Assembly: GCF_000444995.1 (NCBI RefSeq)
Contig: NC_022041.1
Span: 2,578,001-2,642,000, forward strand
Direction: 5' to 3'
DNA length: 64,000 nt
Source of the DNA: Paracoccus aminophilus JCM 7686
GTDB taxonomy: Bacteria; Pseudomonadota; Alphaproteobacteria; Rhodobacterales; Rhodobacteraceae
The notes below the pieces were generated by a model. The model had not been told where the DNA came from. It was given only the letters and a program-made list of their open reading frames with translations, and did not search any database. Within the stretch, counting starts at the first letter, position 1. The number at the start of each line of letters is the position of its first letter. Below, piece by piece: positions 20,889 to 35,116 of the stretch. Made by a program: the position numbers and the translations under genes.

Positions 20889-22916
20889 TCACTCCGCGGC
20901 AAGAGGCTGCGCGTGGCGCGCAGCGGCCATGGCCGACAACTCGCCCATCAGCGGCGAGGAGCGGGCAATCGGGTTGGTCAGGTAGAAATCGCGAATCGCA
21001 TTCTGGAAGGGCACGCTCGCCCGACCGAGATCACGCAGCTCGAGCGGCTGCCACTGGTTCTCGGCAACCTGTTCAACCGCACCGAGATGCGGATGGGCCG
21101 TGATCAGCGCGCGGCGCAGAGCGGCCAGGCTGTCCCAAGGCTGGGTGCGGCCGAGCTCAGCCGAAAGCGCGCGCAGGATCGCCCAGTTTTCCTTGCCCTC
21201 GCCCGGCGCGAAATTGGCGCGCAGTGCAAGCTGCGGACGACCTTCGGTGTTGACGAAAAGCCCGTTTTCCTCGGTGTAGCAGGCGCCCGGCAGGATCAGA
21301 TCGGCGCGATGCGCCCCGCGGTCGCCGTGGCTGCCCTGATAGATCACGAAAGCGCCCGGCTGGATCTCGACCTCATCGGCGCCGAGGTTATAGACCACCT
21401 CTGCCCCGTTGATCGCAGCGGCCAAGCCACCTTCAGTGACTGCGCCGACATCCATCGCGCCAACGCGGGATGCAGCCGTGTGCAGGATCAGCAGTTTGGA
21501 ATTGGTGTTCTCGGCGAGCTTCATCGCATGGGCCAGAACCGCCTCGCCATCGGCTTCGCGGATCGCACCCTGCCCCACGATCACCAAGGTCGGCTTGGCA
21601 CGGGTCTCGTCGCTGATCTGGCGCGAGGACAGGCTTTCAAGCGCCGCGCGGTCGGTGCCGACATGGGCGTAATCATAGGTCAGATCCACAGGCTCGCCGA
21701 TCAGGCCGATCTGAGCGCCACGCGCCCAGGCCCGGCGGATCCGCGCATTGAGAACCGGAGCCTCGTCGCGCGGGTTGGTGCCGATCAGCTGAATCATCTC
21801 GGCCGTGTCGATATCGGCAATCGTCGCCGTCCCGACATAGGCCGAGCGGTTGCCCGCAGGCAGACGCGCGCCATCGGTGCGGCATTCGACCGAACCGCCC
21901 AGACCTTCGACCAGCTGCTTGAGGCTGAACGCCGCCTCAACCGGGACCAGATCGCCAATCAGACCGACGACCTTCTTGCCCTTGATCGCATGGGCCGCCG
22001 CTTCCAAAGCCTCGGTCCAGCTTGCCGGACGCAGCTTGCCGTTTTCACGGATATAGGGCTTGTCCAGACGCTGACGGCGCAGACCGTCCCAGACGAAGCG
22101 GGTCTTGTCCGAGATCCATTCCTCGTTCACGCCGTCATTGTTGCGCGGCAGAATGCGCATGACTTCGCGGCCCTTGGTGTCGACGCGGATATTGCTGCCA
22201 AGCGCATCCATGACGTCGATCGTCTCGGTCTTGGTCAGCTCCCACGGGCGGGCGGTGAAAGCGTAGGGCTTCGAGACCAGCGCGCCGACCGGGCAAAGGT
22301 CGATGATATTGCCCTGAAGGTTCGAATCGAGCGTCTCATTGAGGTAGCTCGTGATCTCGCTATCCTCGCCGCGCCCGGTCTGGCCCATCTGGGTGATGCC
22401 CGCGACCTCGGTCGTGAAGCGCACGCAGCGGGTGCAGGAGATGCAGCGCGTCATATGGGTCTCGACCAGCGGGCCGAGGTTCAGGTCCTCGGTGGCGCGC
22501 TTCGGCTCGCGGTAGCGCGAGAAATCGACGCCGTAAGCCATCGCCTGATCCTGCAGGTCGCATTCGCCACCCTGGTCGCAGATCGGGCAATCGAGCGGGT
22601 GGTTGATGAGCAGAAACTCCATCACCCCTTCGCGCGCCTTGCGCACCATGGGCGAGTTCGTCTTGATTTCCGAGGGCGCGCCTTCCGGCCCCGGACGCAG
22701 ATCCTTGACCTGCATCGCGCAAGAGGCGGCGGGTTTCGGCGGGCCGCCGACGACCTCGACCAGACACATGCGGCAGTTGCCGGCAATCGACAGGCGCTCG
22801 TGGTAACAGAAGCGCGGAACCTCGACGCCCGCGGCTTCGCAGGCTTGAATCAGGGTCATATTGGGATCGACCTCGATGATCTTGTCGTCGATCTTGATCT
22901 TGCGAAGTTCGCTCAT
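20889..22916 (-). CDS. nuoG: NADH-quinone oxidoreductase subunit G
   Basis: Largest peripheral-arm subunit, carrying N1b, N5 and N4. 675 residues, the short mitochondrial-like form. [2Fe-2S] ligands C37, C48, C51, C66; N5 ligands H106, C110, C113, C119; N4 ligands C158, C161, C164, C208. The region that would hold the N7 cluster of E. coli or Thermus has no cysteines (about 220-260). The start at 22916 fits the [11 protein letters not shown]-terminus. It is preceded by two exported-protein genes and followed four bases later by a lipoprotein gene. Confidence 0.97.
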   Translation of the reverse strand: MSELRKIKIDDKIIEVDPNMTLIQACEAAGVEVPRFCYHERLSIAGNCRMCLVEVVGGPPKPAASCAMQVKDLRPGPEGAPSEIKTNSPMVRKAREGVMEFLLINHPLDCPICDQGGECDLQDQAMAYGVDFSRYREPKRATEDLNLGPLVETHMTRCISCTRCVRFTTEVAGITQMGQTGRGEDSEITSYLNETLDSNLQGNIIDLCPVGALVSKPYAFTARPWELTKTETIDVMDALGSNIRVDTKGREVMRILPRNNDGVNEEWISDKTRFVWDGLRRQRLDKPYIRENGKLRPASWTEALEAAAHAIKGKKVVGLIGDLVPVEAAFSLKQLVEGLGGSVECRTDGARLPAGNRSAYVGTATIADIDTAEMIQLIGTNPRDEAPVLNARIRRAWARGAQIGLIGEPVDLTYDYAHVGTDRAALESLSSRQISDETRAKPTLVIVGQGAIREADGEAVLAHAMKLAENTNSKLLILHTAASRVGAMDVGAVTEGGLAAAINGAEVVYNLGADEVEIQPGAFVIYQGSHGDRGAHRADLILPGACYTEENGLFVNTEGRPQLALRANFAPGEGKENWAILRALSAELGRTQPWDSLAALRRALITAHPHLGAVEQVAENQWQPLELRDLGRASVPFQNAIRDFYLTNPIARSSPLMGELSAMAAARHAQPLAAE

Positions 22917-22932
22917 CTGCCTGTCCTTTGCC

Positions 22933-23385
22933 TCAGTCCACGCGGACGAAGGATTTGAAATCATAAACGTCCTCATGGCCCTGAATGCGGAGGACGGTGG
23001 TCATCGCGGGCTGACCGCGCTCGAAGGTCACCGTCGCCTCAGTCGGAGCCGACGGCGTGAAGGATGCCGTCCGGTTCGAGGTGACGCGGTAGCGCGTGCC
23101 ATCGGCACGCGCGCATTGGATATCTGCCCCCGAGGCATTGCCGGTCACGCGCAGCACGGGCTTGCCCGCCAGATCGCGCGTGGCCTTAGAGCGCACGCCC
23201 GCGCCGGTCGCCTCGCAAGACAGATCCGAGGGCGCGAACATGTCGAAATTCAGCACGAATTTTTGGGTGGTCGGGGTGAACGGCCCGGCCTCGGCCCGAC
23301 CATGCGCGAGAAGGTCGCCCGCGATCATGGCCAAAGCCGCCAGCGCCAGAAGGCCTGCCCCGATGATGCGTGTCAGCTTTTTCAT
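22933..23385 (-). CDS. Exported protein of unknown function within the nuo operon
   Basis: 150 residues. The N-terminus [20 protein letters not shown] is a signal peptide or membrane anchor; the remainder is a periplasmic beta-rich domain with two cysteines (SDLSCEATG and [10 protein letters not shown]) that could form a disulfide. The ATG overlaps the stop of the upstream DUF5333-like gene (ATGA). It ends 16 bases before nuoG. No family is recognised. Its placement suggests co-production with complex I, not a demonstrated part in it. Confidence 0.78.
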   Translation of the reverse strand: MKKLTRIIGAGLLALAALAMIAGDLLAHGRAEAGPFTPTTQKFVLNFDMFAPSDLSCEATGAGVRSKATRDLAGKPVLRVTGNASGADIQCARADGTRYRVTSNRTASFTPSAPTEATVTFERGQPAMTTVLRIQGHEDVYDFKSFVRVD

Positions 23386-23801
23386 TTCTTCACCAGAAAA
23401 GTCGCAATATATGAATTATTCGCGAATTCCTGTGCGCCAACGGCACAGAAGCTCTGAGCATTGCCCCGCACCGCACCCCGGCGCTTGAGGTAATCGTCAG
23501 CCACCGCATAGATGCGCTTCTTGTCGTCCTTGTTGTCGAGGAAAGCGTCGATCTGGCGGCTGGTATAGCCCTGTTTCAGCGTCCAAGCCTTGAGCGCCCG
23601 CGCCTGCCCAAAGGCATAGATCATCCGCGCATCATAGCTCGGGCATTCCTTGCGGATCCGGTCGGCGATGCGCGCCGCGATCAGCCGGTCATTGACGTAT
23701 TTGTTCTGGCTCAGCGGTTCGAGCGCCAGAGCAAAGCCCGGGGTCGCCGCAAGCGTGATGGCAGCCAAAGCTGCCGCAGTCAGGGTTTTCAAGGTCGTCA
23801 T
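23382..23801 (-). CDS. DUF5333-like exported protein
   Basis: 139 residues from the ATG at 23801. A cleavable signal peptide ([20 protein letters not shown], cleavage near FALA-LEP) is followed by a helical domain with [20 protein letters not shown] and a second cysteine near AQSFCAVGA. It resembles the DUF5333 family of Rhodobacteraceae, recalled from memory, so family naming is tentative. A GGAG-AAGAGAG purine run precedes the start. The frame is open further upstream to 23957, but that part has no support and includes a hairpin. It overlaps the next gene by ATGA. Confidence 0.75.
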   Translation of the reverse strand: MTTLKTLTAAALAAITLAATPGFALALEPLSQNKYVNDRLIAARIADRIRKECPSYDARMIYAFGQARALKAWTLKQGYTSRQIDAFLDNKDDKKRIYAVADDYLKRRGAVRGNAQSFCAVGAQEFANNSYIATFLVKK

Positions 23802-23967
23802 CGCTCTCTTCTCCTGGATGCTATCCCTTGTGGTCATAACATCGGAGTCAGGCGAAAGTTCGACACGCTTGGGTGAACGCCGGGCCAACAGGCGCGCGAA
23901 AGCCGGGGCTGCGAAGCCCCTGCCCTGCGCGTCATGTTTTGCCCGAAGCCACGCCATGAATCTGCCC

Positions 23968-25263
<1,296 letters not shown>

Positions 25264-25277
25264 TTACGTCGTCATCC

Positions 25278-25514
25278 TTATCGCTGCGAAGGCGCATTGC
25301 GCCGCCGCCAGATCCGCCAGGTCACCACAAGCGACCAGATCATTGCTGCAATTGCCGCCAGATCGGCGAGAAAAGCATATTTCGGCGGCAGGTCATATTG
25401 CCCGCCAACCCATTGAAAGCCCAACCAGCCGAGCATGGTGACGGCGATCACCACAGCGACCAGCCGCGCCTGAGCCGAATCTTTTGCCGTCTGATCGCGT
25501 TCGGGCTCAGTCAT
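25278..25514 (-). CDS. DUF5337-like small membrane protein
   Basis: 78 residues from the ATG at 25514, which lies inside the end of the upstream gene (eight-base overlap). A charged N-terminus is followed by two predicted helices (about 20-36, VVIAVTMLGWLGFQWV, and about 48-67, FLADLAAIAAMIWSLVVTW) and a basic tail RIWRRRN. This fits the DUF5337 family of Rhodobacteraceae, named from memory. It lies between the helix-hairpin-helix protein and nuoF. A role in complex I is possible but unproven. Confidence 0.75.
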   Translation of the reverse strand: MTEPERDQTAKDSAQARLVAVVIAVTMLGWLGFQWVGGQYDLPPKYAFLADLAAIAAMIWSLVVTWRIWRRRNAPSQR

Positions 25515-26277
25515 CCGCGCCCTCACTTAGCTGTTTTGCCTGTCCGACCCAGTCGTCGCTTTCAATGCGCGCGCCACGTCGACCCAGTTTCTTCGTATAA
25601 TCCGCGATCTCATCGGCACCCCAGGCGGCGATCTCGACAAACCGCGAGACACCGAGCTTGTTCAGCGCCTCTTCGACCTTGGGCCCGATCCCATTGATCC
25701 GCTTGAGATCATCGGGCTTTTGCTTCTTCGCCTTGGCTTTGTCCTTCGACTTGTCCTTGGCAGATTTATCCTTGCCGTCCTTGGCTTTCGTGCCCTTGTC
25801 CTTGCCCGCTTTGTCTTTCGGCGCGACATCCTCGTCACGAGCGGCGGCAGGGGGCGCAGCTTGGGTCAAAGTCTCGACCGGCTCCAACACGGGCTCAGGC
25901 GCGGCCACCGGTTCTGACGCCAGTTCAGGCGTCGGAGCGATGGGCGCAGGCGCCTTGGCCACAGCCGGAGCAACAGAAACAGTTGCAGCAGCGGGCACGG
26001 GCGGCGCTGCGGCGAGGGGCGTCTCGACCGGCGTGACGGCCTTGCCGGGCATCGCGCGGCGCCGGTTCAGCAGCCCCGCCTCGACATCATAGGCCGGCGC
26101 TGCGCCCTCGCAGACAAACCAGATCAACAGCGCCCCGCCGAGCAAACAGGTGACCAGCGCAAGGAACAACCCGCCCAGCCAATGCGTTTCGCCGATGCCC
26201 GAGACAAACAGCATCACGACGAGGCCAGAGATGGCCCCGACGATCCAGCAGTTTCTCGTGCAGTCCGACTGTCGCAT
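25507..26277 (-). CDS. Membrane-anchored helix-hairpin-helix protein between nuoE and nuoF
   Basis: 256 residues. Two N-terminal helices (about 11-29 and 33-56) anchor it; a Pro/Ala-rich linker and a lysine-rich segment with repeated KDK units (about 148-186) lead to a C-terminal domain (187-256) starting DDLKRINGIGPKVEEALNKLGV and ending DDWVGQAKQL. This end resembles the HhH-like domain (COG3743 type) that is fused to NuoE or ribosomal protein L21 in some alphaproteobacteria; here it is a separate protein right behind nuoE. DNA binding is not implied; docking to another subunit is possible. Confidence 0.82.
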   Translation of the reverse strand: MRQSDCTRNCWIVGAISGLVVMLFVSGIGETHWLGGLFLALVTCLLGGALLIWFVCEGAAPAYDVEAGLLNRRRAMPGKAVTPVETPLAAAPPVPAAATVSVAPAVAKAPAPIAPTPELASEPVAAPEPVLEPVETLTQAAPPAAARDEDVAPKDKAGKDKGTKAKDGKDKSAKDKSKDKAKAKKQKPDDLKRINGIGPKVEEALNKLGVSRFVEIAAWGADEIADYTKKLGRRGARIESDDWVGQAKQLSEGADD

Positions 26278-26323
26278 CCTGTTCTGCCTCTGCAGCGCCT
26301 AGCGGCCTCTGGCGCCTGTTTCC

Positions 26324-27093
26324 TTAATTTGTAGCATCATTCCCGGCGTCTGCGGCCCCTGCCCCGGCATTTGCTGCGGCAGGCTTGCCATTTCGCCACG
26401 GTGTCAGCAGCGGAACCTCGGTGCCGTCGATGCGCTTGACGGTCTCTTTGAGATCGACCGCAAGCCGCACGCTGGCATTATATTGATCCGCCGAACCGGT
26501 GAGACCGCTCAGCGAGGTTGCCCCGCCAAGCGCCTCGGACGAGAAACGCCCGTTCTGCGGCCCCGGCACCGGCACTTCGCCTGCCGCGAAAGCGTCGATC
26601 AGCGCCGAGAGCTTGTCCGCCGTCAGATCTTCGTAGAAATCCTTGCCGATCTGGACCATCGGCGCATTGGTACAAGCACCGAGGCACTCGACCTCTTCCC
26701 ACGAGAAACGCCCATCCGCCGACAGCGTATGAGGCGCGGCAGCGATTTTTTCCTTGCAGACGCGGACGAGATCTTCCGCGCCGCAGATCATGCAGGTCGT
26801 GGTGCCGCAGATCTGGATATTGGCAATCGTGCCAACCGGATAGAGCTGGAACATGAAGTAGAAGGTCGCCACCTCAAGCGCACGAATATAGGCCATGCCA
26901 AGCAGGCTCGCGCAATATTCGATGGCCGGGCGGCTGAGCCAGCCCTCTTGTTCCTGCGCGCGCCACAGCACCGGAATGATCGCCGATTGCTGGCGGCCTT
27001 CCGGATATTTGGTCATCTGGGCCTCGGCCCAGGCCAGATTGTCAGGCGTGAACGCGAAGCTCTCCGGCTGGATGGGGGAAAGACGGCGGAGCA

Positions 27094-27094
<1 letters not shown>
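26324..27094 (-). CDS. nuoE: NADH-quinone oxidoreductase subunit E
   Basis: Thioredoxin-fold subunit holding [2Fe-2S] cluster N1a beside NuoF. Ligands C96, C101, C137 and C141 are visible (CGTTTC and CLGAC). 256 residues, with an extension of about 90 residues after the core ending in an Ala/Gly/Asn-rich tail; E. coli NuoE is about 166. The ATG shares one base with the nuoD stop (TGATG). The next gene carries the HhH domain that some relatives have fused here. Confidence 0.97.
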
Positions 27095-28381
<1,287 letters not shown>

Positions 28382-28389
28382 GTCGCGGC

Positions 28390-29016
28390 TCACTTTTTCG
28401 TCTCCGCAGGCGCTTTCTCATCGCCGGGCAGCACGTATTTCGCGCCTTCCCACGGCGAGAGGAAGTCGAATTGGCGGTATTCCTGAACCAGCTTGACCGG
28501 CTCATAGACGACGCGTTTTTCGACATCGTTCCAGCGCACTTCGACATAGCCCGTGGTCGGGAAGTCCTTGCGCAAAGGATGACCGCGGAAACCATAGTCG
28601 GTCAGGATGCGGCGCAGATCGGGATGGCCGGCGAAGAGGATGCCGAACATGTCGAAAATCTCGCGCTCATACCAGTTCGCGCTTTCATAGACGCCGATCA
28701 GGGTCTGGACGAGTTCGTCCTCGCGCACCGCGACTTTCACGCGGATGCGCTGGTTTTGATACATCGACAGCAGGTGATAGACGACATCGAACCGCGCCGG
28801 GCGGGCCGGATGATCGACCGCGGTGATGTCGATCAGGGTCGAGAAGCGGCAGGTCGGATCGCTGCGCAGGAACTCGATCAGATCGACCACGCCCGACAGG
28901 GTCGCGGTCACATTCAGCTCACCGAAAGCGATTTCGGTCGAGAGCACCTCATTGGCGCGCCGCGTCGCAATGTGATCGGCGAGATTTTCGAGGATTTCCG
29001 GGTCGATGGTCGACAT
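28390..29016 (-). CDS. nuoC: NADH-quinone oxidoreductase subunit C
   Basis: 30-kDa subunit of the peripheral arm contacting NuoD. 208 residues, the usual length. Diagnostic [28 protein letters not shown] and [14 protein letters not shown] regions are present. It starts three bases after nuoB. Confidence 0.97.
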   Translation of the reverse strand: MSTIDPEILENLADHIATRRANEVLSTEIAFGELNVTATLSGVVDLIEFLRSDPTCRFSTLIDITAVDHPARPARFDVVYHLLSMYQNQRIRVKVAVREDELVQTLIGVYESANWYEREIFDMFGILFAGHPDLRRILTDYGFRGHPLRKDFPTTGYVEVRWNDVEKRVVYEPVKLVQEYRQFDFLSPWEGAKYVLPGDEKAPAETKK

Positions 29017-29019
29017 GAC

Positions 29020-30004
<985 letters not shown>

Positions 30005-30059
30005 CGGTCGCTCGGGCCGCACCGACCTGTCACAGATTTAAAATGCCGAAGTTATTACT

Positions 30060-30078
30060 CAAAGGAAACAGTCCTTTG
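30060..30078. other. Small hairpin between the nuo promoter and the DUF4260 gene
   Basis: CAAAGGA (30060-30066) and TCCTTTG (30072-30078) form a perfect 7-bp inverted repeat around a five-base centre in the AT-richer part of the gap between the DUF4260 terminator and nuoA. It could be an operator or a weak terminator. The rest of 29910-30170 shows no gene. Confidence 0.35.
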
Positions 30079-30170
30079 CATGAATAATCCCCTAAGATTC
30101 CCGCAAGGCGAGAATATTTCCGATCAGATGGACGGAAAAAGTGGGGCAGATGCGGTTCGGGCGGTGGAAT

Positions 30171-30212
30171 CGCCGGGCCAAAAGCCCGGCGCAAAAGCGG
30201 GGTCAGCCCCGC
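30171..30212 (-). terminator. Terminator of the uvrA-DUF4260 transcript (two stacked hairpins)
   Basis: On the minus strand a 6-bp stem (plus-strand arms 30197-30202 and 30207-30212) is followed by TTTT (30196-30193): an intrinsic terminator. Its 4-base loop contains the DUF4260 stop codon. A second 8-bp stem follows (arms 30171-30178 and 30184-30191, loop of five). Together they should insulate nuo from upstream transcription. Confidence 0.7.
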
Positions 30213-30574
30213 CCGCGTCCGATCCGGCCAAGATGGGTGTGTTCGAATCCCTCGGGCTGTTTCAGGCCAAAGCCGCAGGCGCGATCGACGCCGATATGGA
30301 CCAGCCAAAGAAGCCCGAAGGTGATGACGCCGCTTTCGCCCAAAGCCATGCCAAGCAGCACGACCAAGAGGCCGCAGGCATAGAGATGGAAGGCATTATA
30401 GACCGCCGCGCCGATCCGGGGCCCCGCGAGATAGCCGACCATCGCGAGATCGGGCAGCAGGAAAACCACCAGCCAGAGCCACCAGGGCCAGCCGGCCCCG
30501 GTCATGATCGCGATCACCAAAGCGATGACGGCAATGCCGCCGCCCTCGATCCGTTGCCAGTCCTCGGCCCTCAT
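30203..30574 (-). CDS. DUF4260 family integral membrane protein
   Basis: 123 residues with about three to four hydrophobic helices. The family pattern is clear: [28 protein letters not shown] and a C-terminal [30 protein letters not shown]. Function is unknown in the family. It overlaps uvrA by ATGA, so it is translated with the excision-repair gene, and it shares that gene's LexA-controlled promoter by inference. Its stop codon lies in the loop of the terminator hairpin. Confidence 0.88.
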   Translation of the reverse strand: MRAEDWQRIEGGGIAVIALVIAIMTGAGWPWWLWLVVFLLPDLAMVGYLAGPRIGAAVYNAFHLYACGLLVVLLGMALGESGVITFGLLWLVHIGVDRACGFGLKQPEGFEHTHLGRIGRGRG

Positions 30575-33447
30575 TCTGCAGCCCTCCGTTTGGCCCGATC
30601 GAGAAGCGGGCCGAGATAGCGCCCGGTGTGGCTTGCCGGATTGGCCGAGACCTCTTCGGGAGTGCCGGTGGCCACAATCAGGCCGCCGCCGTCGCCGCCC
30701 TCGGGCCCGATGTCGATCAGCCAGTCGGCGGTCTTGATGACATCGAGGTTATGCTCGATCACCACGACGGTATTGCCCTGATCGACAAGGCTGTGCAGCA
30801 CCTCCAGAAGCTTCCGCACATCCTCGAAATGCAGGCCCGTGGTCGGCTCGTCGAGGATATAAAGCGTGCGCCCGGTCGATTGCCGCGACAGCTCCTTGGC
30901 CAGTTTGACGCGCTGCGCCTCGCCGCCCGACAGCGTGGTGGCCTGCTGGCCGACTTTGACATAGCCAAGGCCGACCTCGACCAGAGCGTCCATCTTGTTG
31001 CGGATCGAGGGCACCGCCTTGAAGAACTCCTGCCCCTCTTCAACGGTCATATCCAGCACATCGGCGATGGATTTGCCCTTGAACTGCACCTCCAGCGTTT
31101 CGCGGTTGTAGCGCTTGCCGTGGCAGGTCTCGCAGGTGACGTAAACGTCGGGCAGGAAATGCATCTCGATCTTGATGACGCCGTCGCCCTGACAGGCCTC
31201 GCAGCGGCCACCCTTGATGTTGAAGCTGAAGCGGCCGGGCTTATAGCCCCGCGCCTTGGCTTCCGGCAGGCCCGCGAACCAGTCGCGGATCGGGGTGAAG
31301 GCCCCGGTATAGGTCGCCGGGTTCGAGCGTGGCGTGCGTCCGATCGGGCGCTGGTCGATGTCGATGACCTTGTCGAGATGTTCGAGCCCTTTGATCGTCT
31401 CGCAAGGCGCGGGTGTTTGATGCGCGCCGTTCAATCGCATCGAGGCGGTCTTGAACAAGGTCTCGATGGTCAGCGTCGATTTGCCGCCGCCCGAAACGCC
31501 GGTCACGCAGACGAATTTCCCCAGCGGGAAATCCGCGCTGACATTCTTGAGGTTGTTGCCCGTCGCCCCGATCACCGAGACCTTTTTGCCATTGCCCATC
31601 CGCCGATGGGCCGCGACCGGGATCTCGCGCAGGCCGGACAGATATTGCCCGGTGAGGCTCGCCGGATTGGCTGCGATCTCGGCAGGCGTGCCCTGAGCGA
31701 TGATCTGGCCGCCATGAACCCCTGCCCCGGGACCGATGTCGAAAACATAATCGGCGTGGCGGATCGCATCCTCGTCATGCTCGACCACCAGCACCGAATT
31801 GCCCTGATCGCGCAGGTTCATCAGCGTCGTCAGCAGCCGGTCGTTGTCACGCTGATGCAGGCCAATCGAAGGCTCGTCGAGCACGTAAAGCACGCCGGTC
31901 AGCCCTGAGCCGATCTGGCTCGCCAGACGGATCCGCTGGCTTTCGCCGCCCGACAGCGTGCCCGAAGCGCGCGACAGCGTCAGGTAATCGAGGCCGACAT
32001 TGACGAGGAAACCCAGACGCTCGCGGATTTCCTTGACGATGGGCGCGCCGATCTCGGCCTTCTGCTTCGACAGCGTCGCCGGAGCAGCCTTGATCCAGTC
32101 CAAAGCCTCGCGGATCGAGAGCTTGGTGACTTCGCCGATGTGATTGCCCGCGATCTTGACCGCCAAAGCCTCTGGCTTCAGCCGGTAGCCGTTGCAGCTG
32201 CCGCAGGGGCGGTTGTTCTGATAGCGCTCGAATTCTTCGCGCACCCAAGCCGAGTCGCTTTCGCGCAGGCGGCGCTCCATATTCGGAATGACGCCTTCGA
32301 AGGTCCGGCTGATCTCATAGATGCGACCGGCATCGTCAAAGCGGAATTTGATCTCTTCGCCGCCCGAGCCGTAAAGGAACATCTTCTGCACATCGAGCGG
32401 CAGATCCTTCCAGGGCGTCTTCTTGTCGAAACCGTAATGCTTGGCCAAAGCGTTGATCGTCTGGGTCAAATAGGCCGATTTCGACTTCGCCCAAGAGGCG
32501 ATCGCGCCGCCCGGAACCGAGAGGCTCTGATCCGGCACGATCAGGCGCTCGTCGAAAAACAGTTCCATCCCAAGCCCGTCGCACACCGGACAGGCCCCAA
32601 AAGGCGCGTTGAAGGAAAAGAGACGCGGCTCGATTTCGGGGATGGTGAAGCCCGAGACCGGGCAAGCGAAGTTTTCGCTGAAGGTGATGCGCTCAGGCTC
32701 GGGCGCAGCGCTTTCCTCGCCCGCAGGCGCGGTTTCCAGAACCGCGATGCCGTCGGCCAGATCCAGCGCGGTGCGGAAACTGTCGGCAAGCCGCGTCTCC
32801 ATCCCATCGCGCACGACGATGCGGTCAACGACCACGTCGATGTCATGGCGGAACTTCTTGTCGAGCACCGGCGGCTCGTCGAGTTCATGGAACTGCCCGT
32901 CGACCTTGACGCGCTGGAAGCCCTGCTTCCGGAGTTCGAGGAATTCTTTCTTATACTCGCCCTTGCGGTCGCGCACGATCGGCGCCAGCAGATAGGCGCG
33001 CGTGCCCTCGGGCATTCCCATGACCCGGTCGACCATGTCCTGGACCTGCTGCGCCTCGATCGGCAGGCCGGTGGCGGGCGAATAGGGCGTGCCTGCGCGC
33101 GCAAAGAGCAGACGCAAATAGTCATAGATCTCGGTCACGGTCCCCACGGTCGAGCGCGGGTTCTTCGAGGTCGTCTTCTGCTCGATGGAAATCGCCGGAG
33201 ACAGGCCCGAGATGCGGTCGACATCGGGCTTGCCCGCCATGTCGAGAAACTGCCGCGCATAAGCCGAGAGGCTTTCGACATAGCGCCGCTGGCCTTCCGC
33301 ATAGATCGTGTCAAAGGCCAGCGAGGATTTGCCCGAGCCTGAAAGACCGGTAATGACCACCAACTGGTCGCGCGGAATGTCGAGATCGACGTTCTTCAGA
33401 TTGTGCTCGCGCGCGCCGCGCACCTCGATGAACTTCTGTTCCATCAT
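30571..33447 (-). CDS. uvrA: Excinuclease ABC subunit A
   Basis: Damage-recognition ATPase of nucleotide excision repair. 958 residues. Two ABC modules: Walker [10 protein letters not shown] near residue 35 and GVSGGGKST near 645; signatures LSGGESQRI and LSGGEAQRV; Walker [10 protein letters not shown] and LDEPTTGLH. Zinc-finger cysteines in [16 protein letters not shown] and CEACQGDG with [10 protein letters not shown] LexA box lies 65 bases upstream. The 3' end overlaps the DUF4260 gene. Confidence 0.98.
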   Translation of the reverse strand: MMEQKFIEVRGAREHNLKNVDLDIPRDQLVVITGLSGSGKSSLAFDTIYAEGQRRYVESLSAYARQFLDMAGKPDVDRISGLSPAISIEQKTTSKNPRSTVGTVTEIYDYLRLLFARAGTPYSPATGLPIEAQQVQDMVDRVMGMPEGTRAYLLAPIVRDRKGEYKKEFLELRKQGFQRVKVDGQFHELDEPPVLDKKFRHDIDVVVDRIVVRDGMETRLADSFRTALDLADGIAVLETAPAGEESAAPEPERITFSENFACPVSGFTIPEIEPRLFSFNAPFGACPVCDGLGMELFFDERLIVPDQSLSVPGGAIASWAKSKSAYLTQTINALAKHYGFDKKTPWKDLPLDVQKMFLYGSGGEEIKFRFDDAGRIYEISRTFEGVIPNMERRLRESDSAWVREEFERYQNNRPCGSCNGYRLKPEALAVKIAGNHIGEVTKLSIREALDWIKAAPATLSKQKAEIGAPIVKEIRERLGFLVNVGLDYLTLSRASGTLSGGESQRIRLASQIGSGLTGVLYVLDEPSIGLHQRDNDRLLTTLMNLRDQGNSVLVVEHDEDAIRHADYVFDIGPGAGVHGGQIIAQGTPAEIAANPASLTGQYLSGLREIPVAAHRRMGNGKKVSVIGATGNNLKNVSADFPLGKFVCVTGVSGGGKSTLTIETLFKTASMRLNGAHQTPAPCETIKGLEHLDKVIDIDQRPIGRTPRSNPATYTGAFTPIRDWFAGLPEAKARGYKPGRFSFNIKGGRCEACQGDGVIKIEMHFLPDVYVTCETCHGKRYNRETLEVQFKGKSIADVLDMTVEEGQEFFKAVPSIRNKMDALVEVGLGYVKVGQQATTLSGGEAQRVKLAKELSRQSTGRTLYILDEPTTGLHFEDVRKLLEVLHSLVDQGNTVVVIEHNLDVIKTADWLIDIGPEGGDGGGLIVATGTPEEVSANPASHTGRYLGPLLDRAKRRAAE

Positions 33448-33472
33448 CCGTTCCCATTTCCGCCAAGCGCAT

Positions 33473-33526
33473 CAGATAGGGCTTGATCGTGAAAAAGCAA
33501 CCTAAAAAAGCGAACGTATAGAGAAC
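33473..33526 (-). promoter_or_regulatory. uvrA promoter region with LexA (SOS) box
   Basis: The alphaproteobacterial LexA site GAAC-N7-GAAC is at 33512-33526, exact in both half-sites. A possible minus-strand -35 TTGCTT (33500-33495) and -10 TATCTG (33478-33473) are 16 bases apart just downstream of it. The gap also separates uvrA from the divergent GFA-family gene, which could be affected too. Confidence 0.75.
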
Positions 33527-33631
33527 GCCGGAACGGAAGCTGAAAAGGAAGCATTAATCTGTTGCAGGCATAATCAGGACGGGCTCGGTGCCGGCCGACA
33601 AATCCCGCCGCGATTCGAAGGAGAGGATAAA

Positions 33632-33985
33632 ATGGCCATTCAACATTATCAGGGCGGCTGCCAATGCGGCGCGATCAGCTATGAGGTCGATGCCGATCTC
33701 GACACGACCTTCACCTGCAACTGCTCGCGCTGCCAGCGGATCGGGGCTGTGCTGACCTTCGTTCCAACCGACAGCTTCCGCCTGATCAAGGATGGGCCGG
33801 TCACGGAATATCTGTTTCACAAGATGATCGTGCATCACCGCTTTTGCCCGACCTGCGGGGTCGAATCCTATGCGCTCGGCAAGGGCCCGGAAGGCGGGGA
33901 GATCGTGGCGATCAATGTCACCTGTCTTGAAGGGGTCGATCCGCGCGCGCTGAACAGCCGCCACATGAATGGCGCGGAGAATTAG
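33632..33985 (+). CDS. GFA family (glutathione-dependent formaldehyde-activating-like) protein
   Basis: 117 residues of the CENP-V/GFA zinc fold. Zinc-ligand cysteines C10, C12, C29, C31 and C34 are visible (GGCQCG, TCNCSRCQ), with a later CPTCG pair. Most members have no proven substrate, and formaldehyde activation is not implied. An AAGGAGAGG run lies upstream of the ATG. It is divergent from uvrA and convergent with moaA, whose stop is three bases away. Confidence 0.87.
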   Translation: MAIQHYQGGCQCGAISYEVDADLDTTFTCNCSRCQRIGAVLTFVPTDSFRLIKDGPVTEYLFHKMIVHHRFCPTCGVESYALGKGPEGGEIVAINVTCLEGVDPRALNSRHMNGAEN

Positions 33986-33988
33986 GGA

Positions 33989-34990
33989 TCAGCCGCCGGT
34001 ATGGCTCATGTGACGGCTGACCTTGCCGCGCACGCCGCGCGAATAGTCGAAATCATGGCCCTCGGGCTTGCGGGCAATCGCGGCGCGGATCGCCTCGCGA
34101 ACCGGCTCTGCCTCGGGGCTGGCGCGCAGGACGGCGCGCAGATCGGCGCGGTCCTCTTGCCCCAAACACATGAACAGCTCGCCCGTGCAGGTCAGCCGCA
34201 CCCGGTTGCAGCTTTCGCAGAACTTATGAGAAAGCGGCGTGATAAAGCCGACCTTCTGCCCGCTGTCCTCGATCCGGGCATAGCGCGCCGGACCGCCCGT
34301 GCGCTCGGCCAAGGGCGTCAGGCGATAGCGCGCTTCCAGCCGGGCGCGCAGATCCGACAGCGGCCAATATTGGTCGAGCCGGTCCTCGCCGTCGATATCG
34401 CCCATCGGCATGACTTCGATGAAAGTGAGGTCATGGCCTTCCTCGGCGCACCAATCGACCAGCCGGAAGAGCTCATCCTCGTTGAAGCCCTTAAGCGCGA
34501 CCGTATTGATCTTGACCCGAAGCCCTGCGGCTTTCGCGGCGGCGATCCCGGCCAGCACTTGCGGCAGTCGCCCCCAGCGCGTCACCGCGGCAAAGCGGTC
34601 GGCGTCAAGCGTGTCGAGCGAGACATTGACGCGGCGCACGCCGCAATCGGCCAACTCCGACGCAAAGCGCGCGAGCTGGCTGCCGTTGGTGGTCAAGGTC
34701 AGCTCGTCGAGGCCTTGGCCGAGATGCTGCGACATTGCCCGGAAAAAGCTCATGATATTGCGCCGCACCAAAGGCTCGCCCCCGGTGATGCGCAGCTTTT
34801 TCACGCCGAGCCCGATGAAGGCCGTGCAGAGCCGCTCAAGTTCTTCCAACGTCAGAAGATCAACCTTGGGCAGAAATTGCATATGCTCGGCCATGCAATA
34901 GGTGCAGCGAAAATCGCAGCGATCCGTCACCGAAACCCGAAGGTAGGTGATCGGCCGGGCAAAAGGATCGATGAGAGGCGCGTATTCCAT
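33989..34990 (-). CDS. moaA: GTP 3',8-cyclase
   Basis: Radical SAM enzyme that starts molybdenum cofactor synthesis from GTP. 333 residues. N-terminal cluster ligands C25, C29, C32 (CDFRCTYC), [16 protein letters not shown], and the C-terminal cluster [18 protein letters not shown]. The double glycine at the C-terminus, needed for catalysis, is present. The ATG at 34990 was chosen by length; the frame is open much further upstream, but that stretch is antisense to the next gene. Confidence 0.96.
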   Translation of the reverse strand: MEYAPLIDPFARPITYLRVSVTDRCDFRCTYCMAEHMQFLPKVDLLTLEELERLCTAFIGLGVKKLRITGGEPLVRRNIMSFFRAMSQHLGQGLDELTLTTNGSQLARFASELADCGVRRVNVSLDTLDADRFAAVTRWGRLPQVLAGIAAAKAAGLRVKINTVALKGFNEDELFRLVDWCAEEGHDLTFIEVMPMGDIDGEDRLDQYWPLSDLRARLEARYRLTPLAERTGGPARYARIEDSGQKVGFITPLSHKFCESCNRVRLTCTGELFMCLGQEDRADLRAVLRASPEAEPVREAIRAAIARKPEGHDFDYSRGVRGKVSRHMSHTGG

Positions 34991-35116
34991 AGCCCTTAGA
35001 TATGCGCGGGCAAGAACCCGCACAAGACGGGGGGTCATCAACCAATTGGACGAGTCTGCGTGGACAGCACGCGCCTGCCCCTCTACCCTGCCTTCGCATT
35101 CATCCGAGGTGATCTC

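Noticed and set aside
20883..22958. 691-codon plus-strand frame opposite nuoG
   Set aside because: Antisense shadow without ribosome site or motif.
23802..23957. In-frame N-terminal extension of the DUF5333-like protein
   Set aside because: It would bury a clear signal peptide, and a good ribosome site favours 23801.
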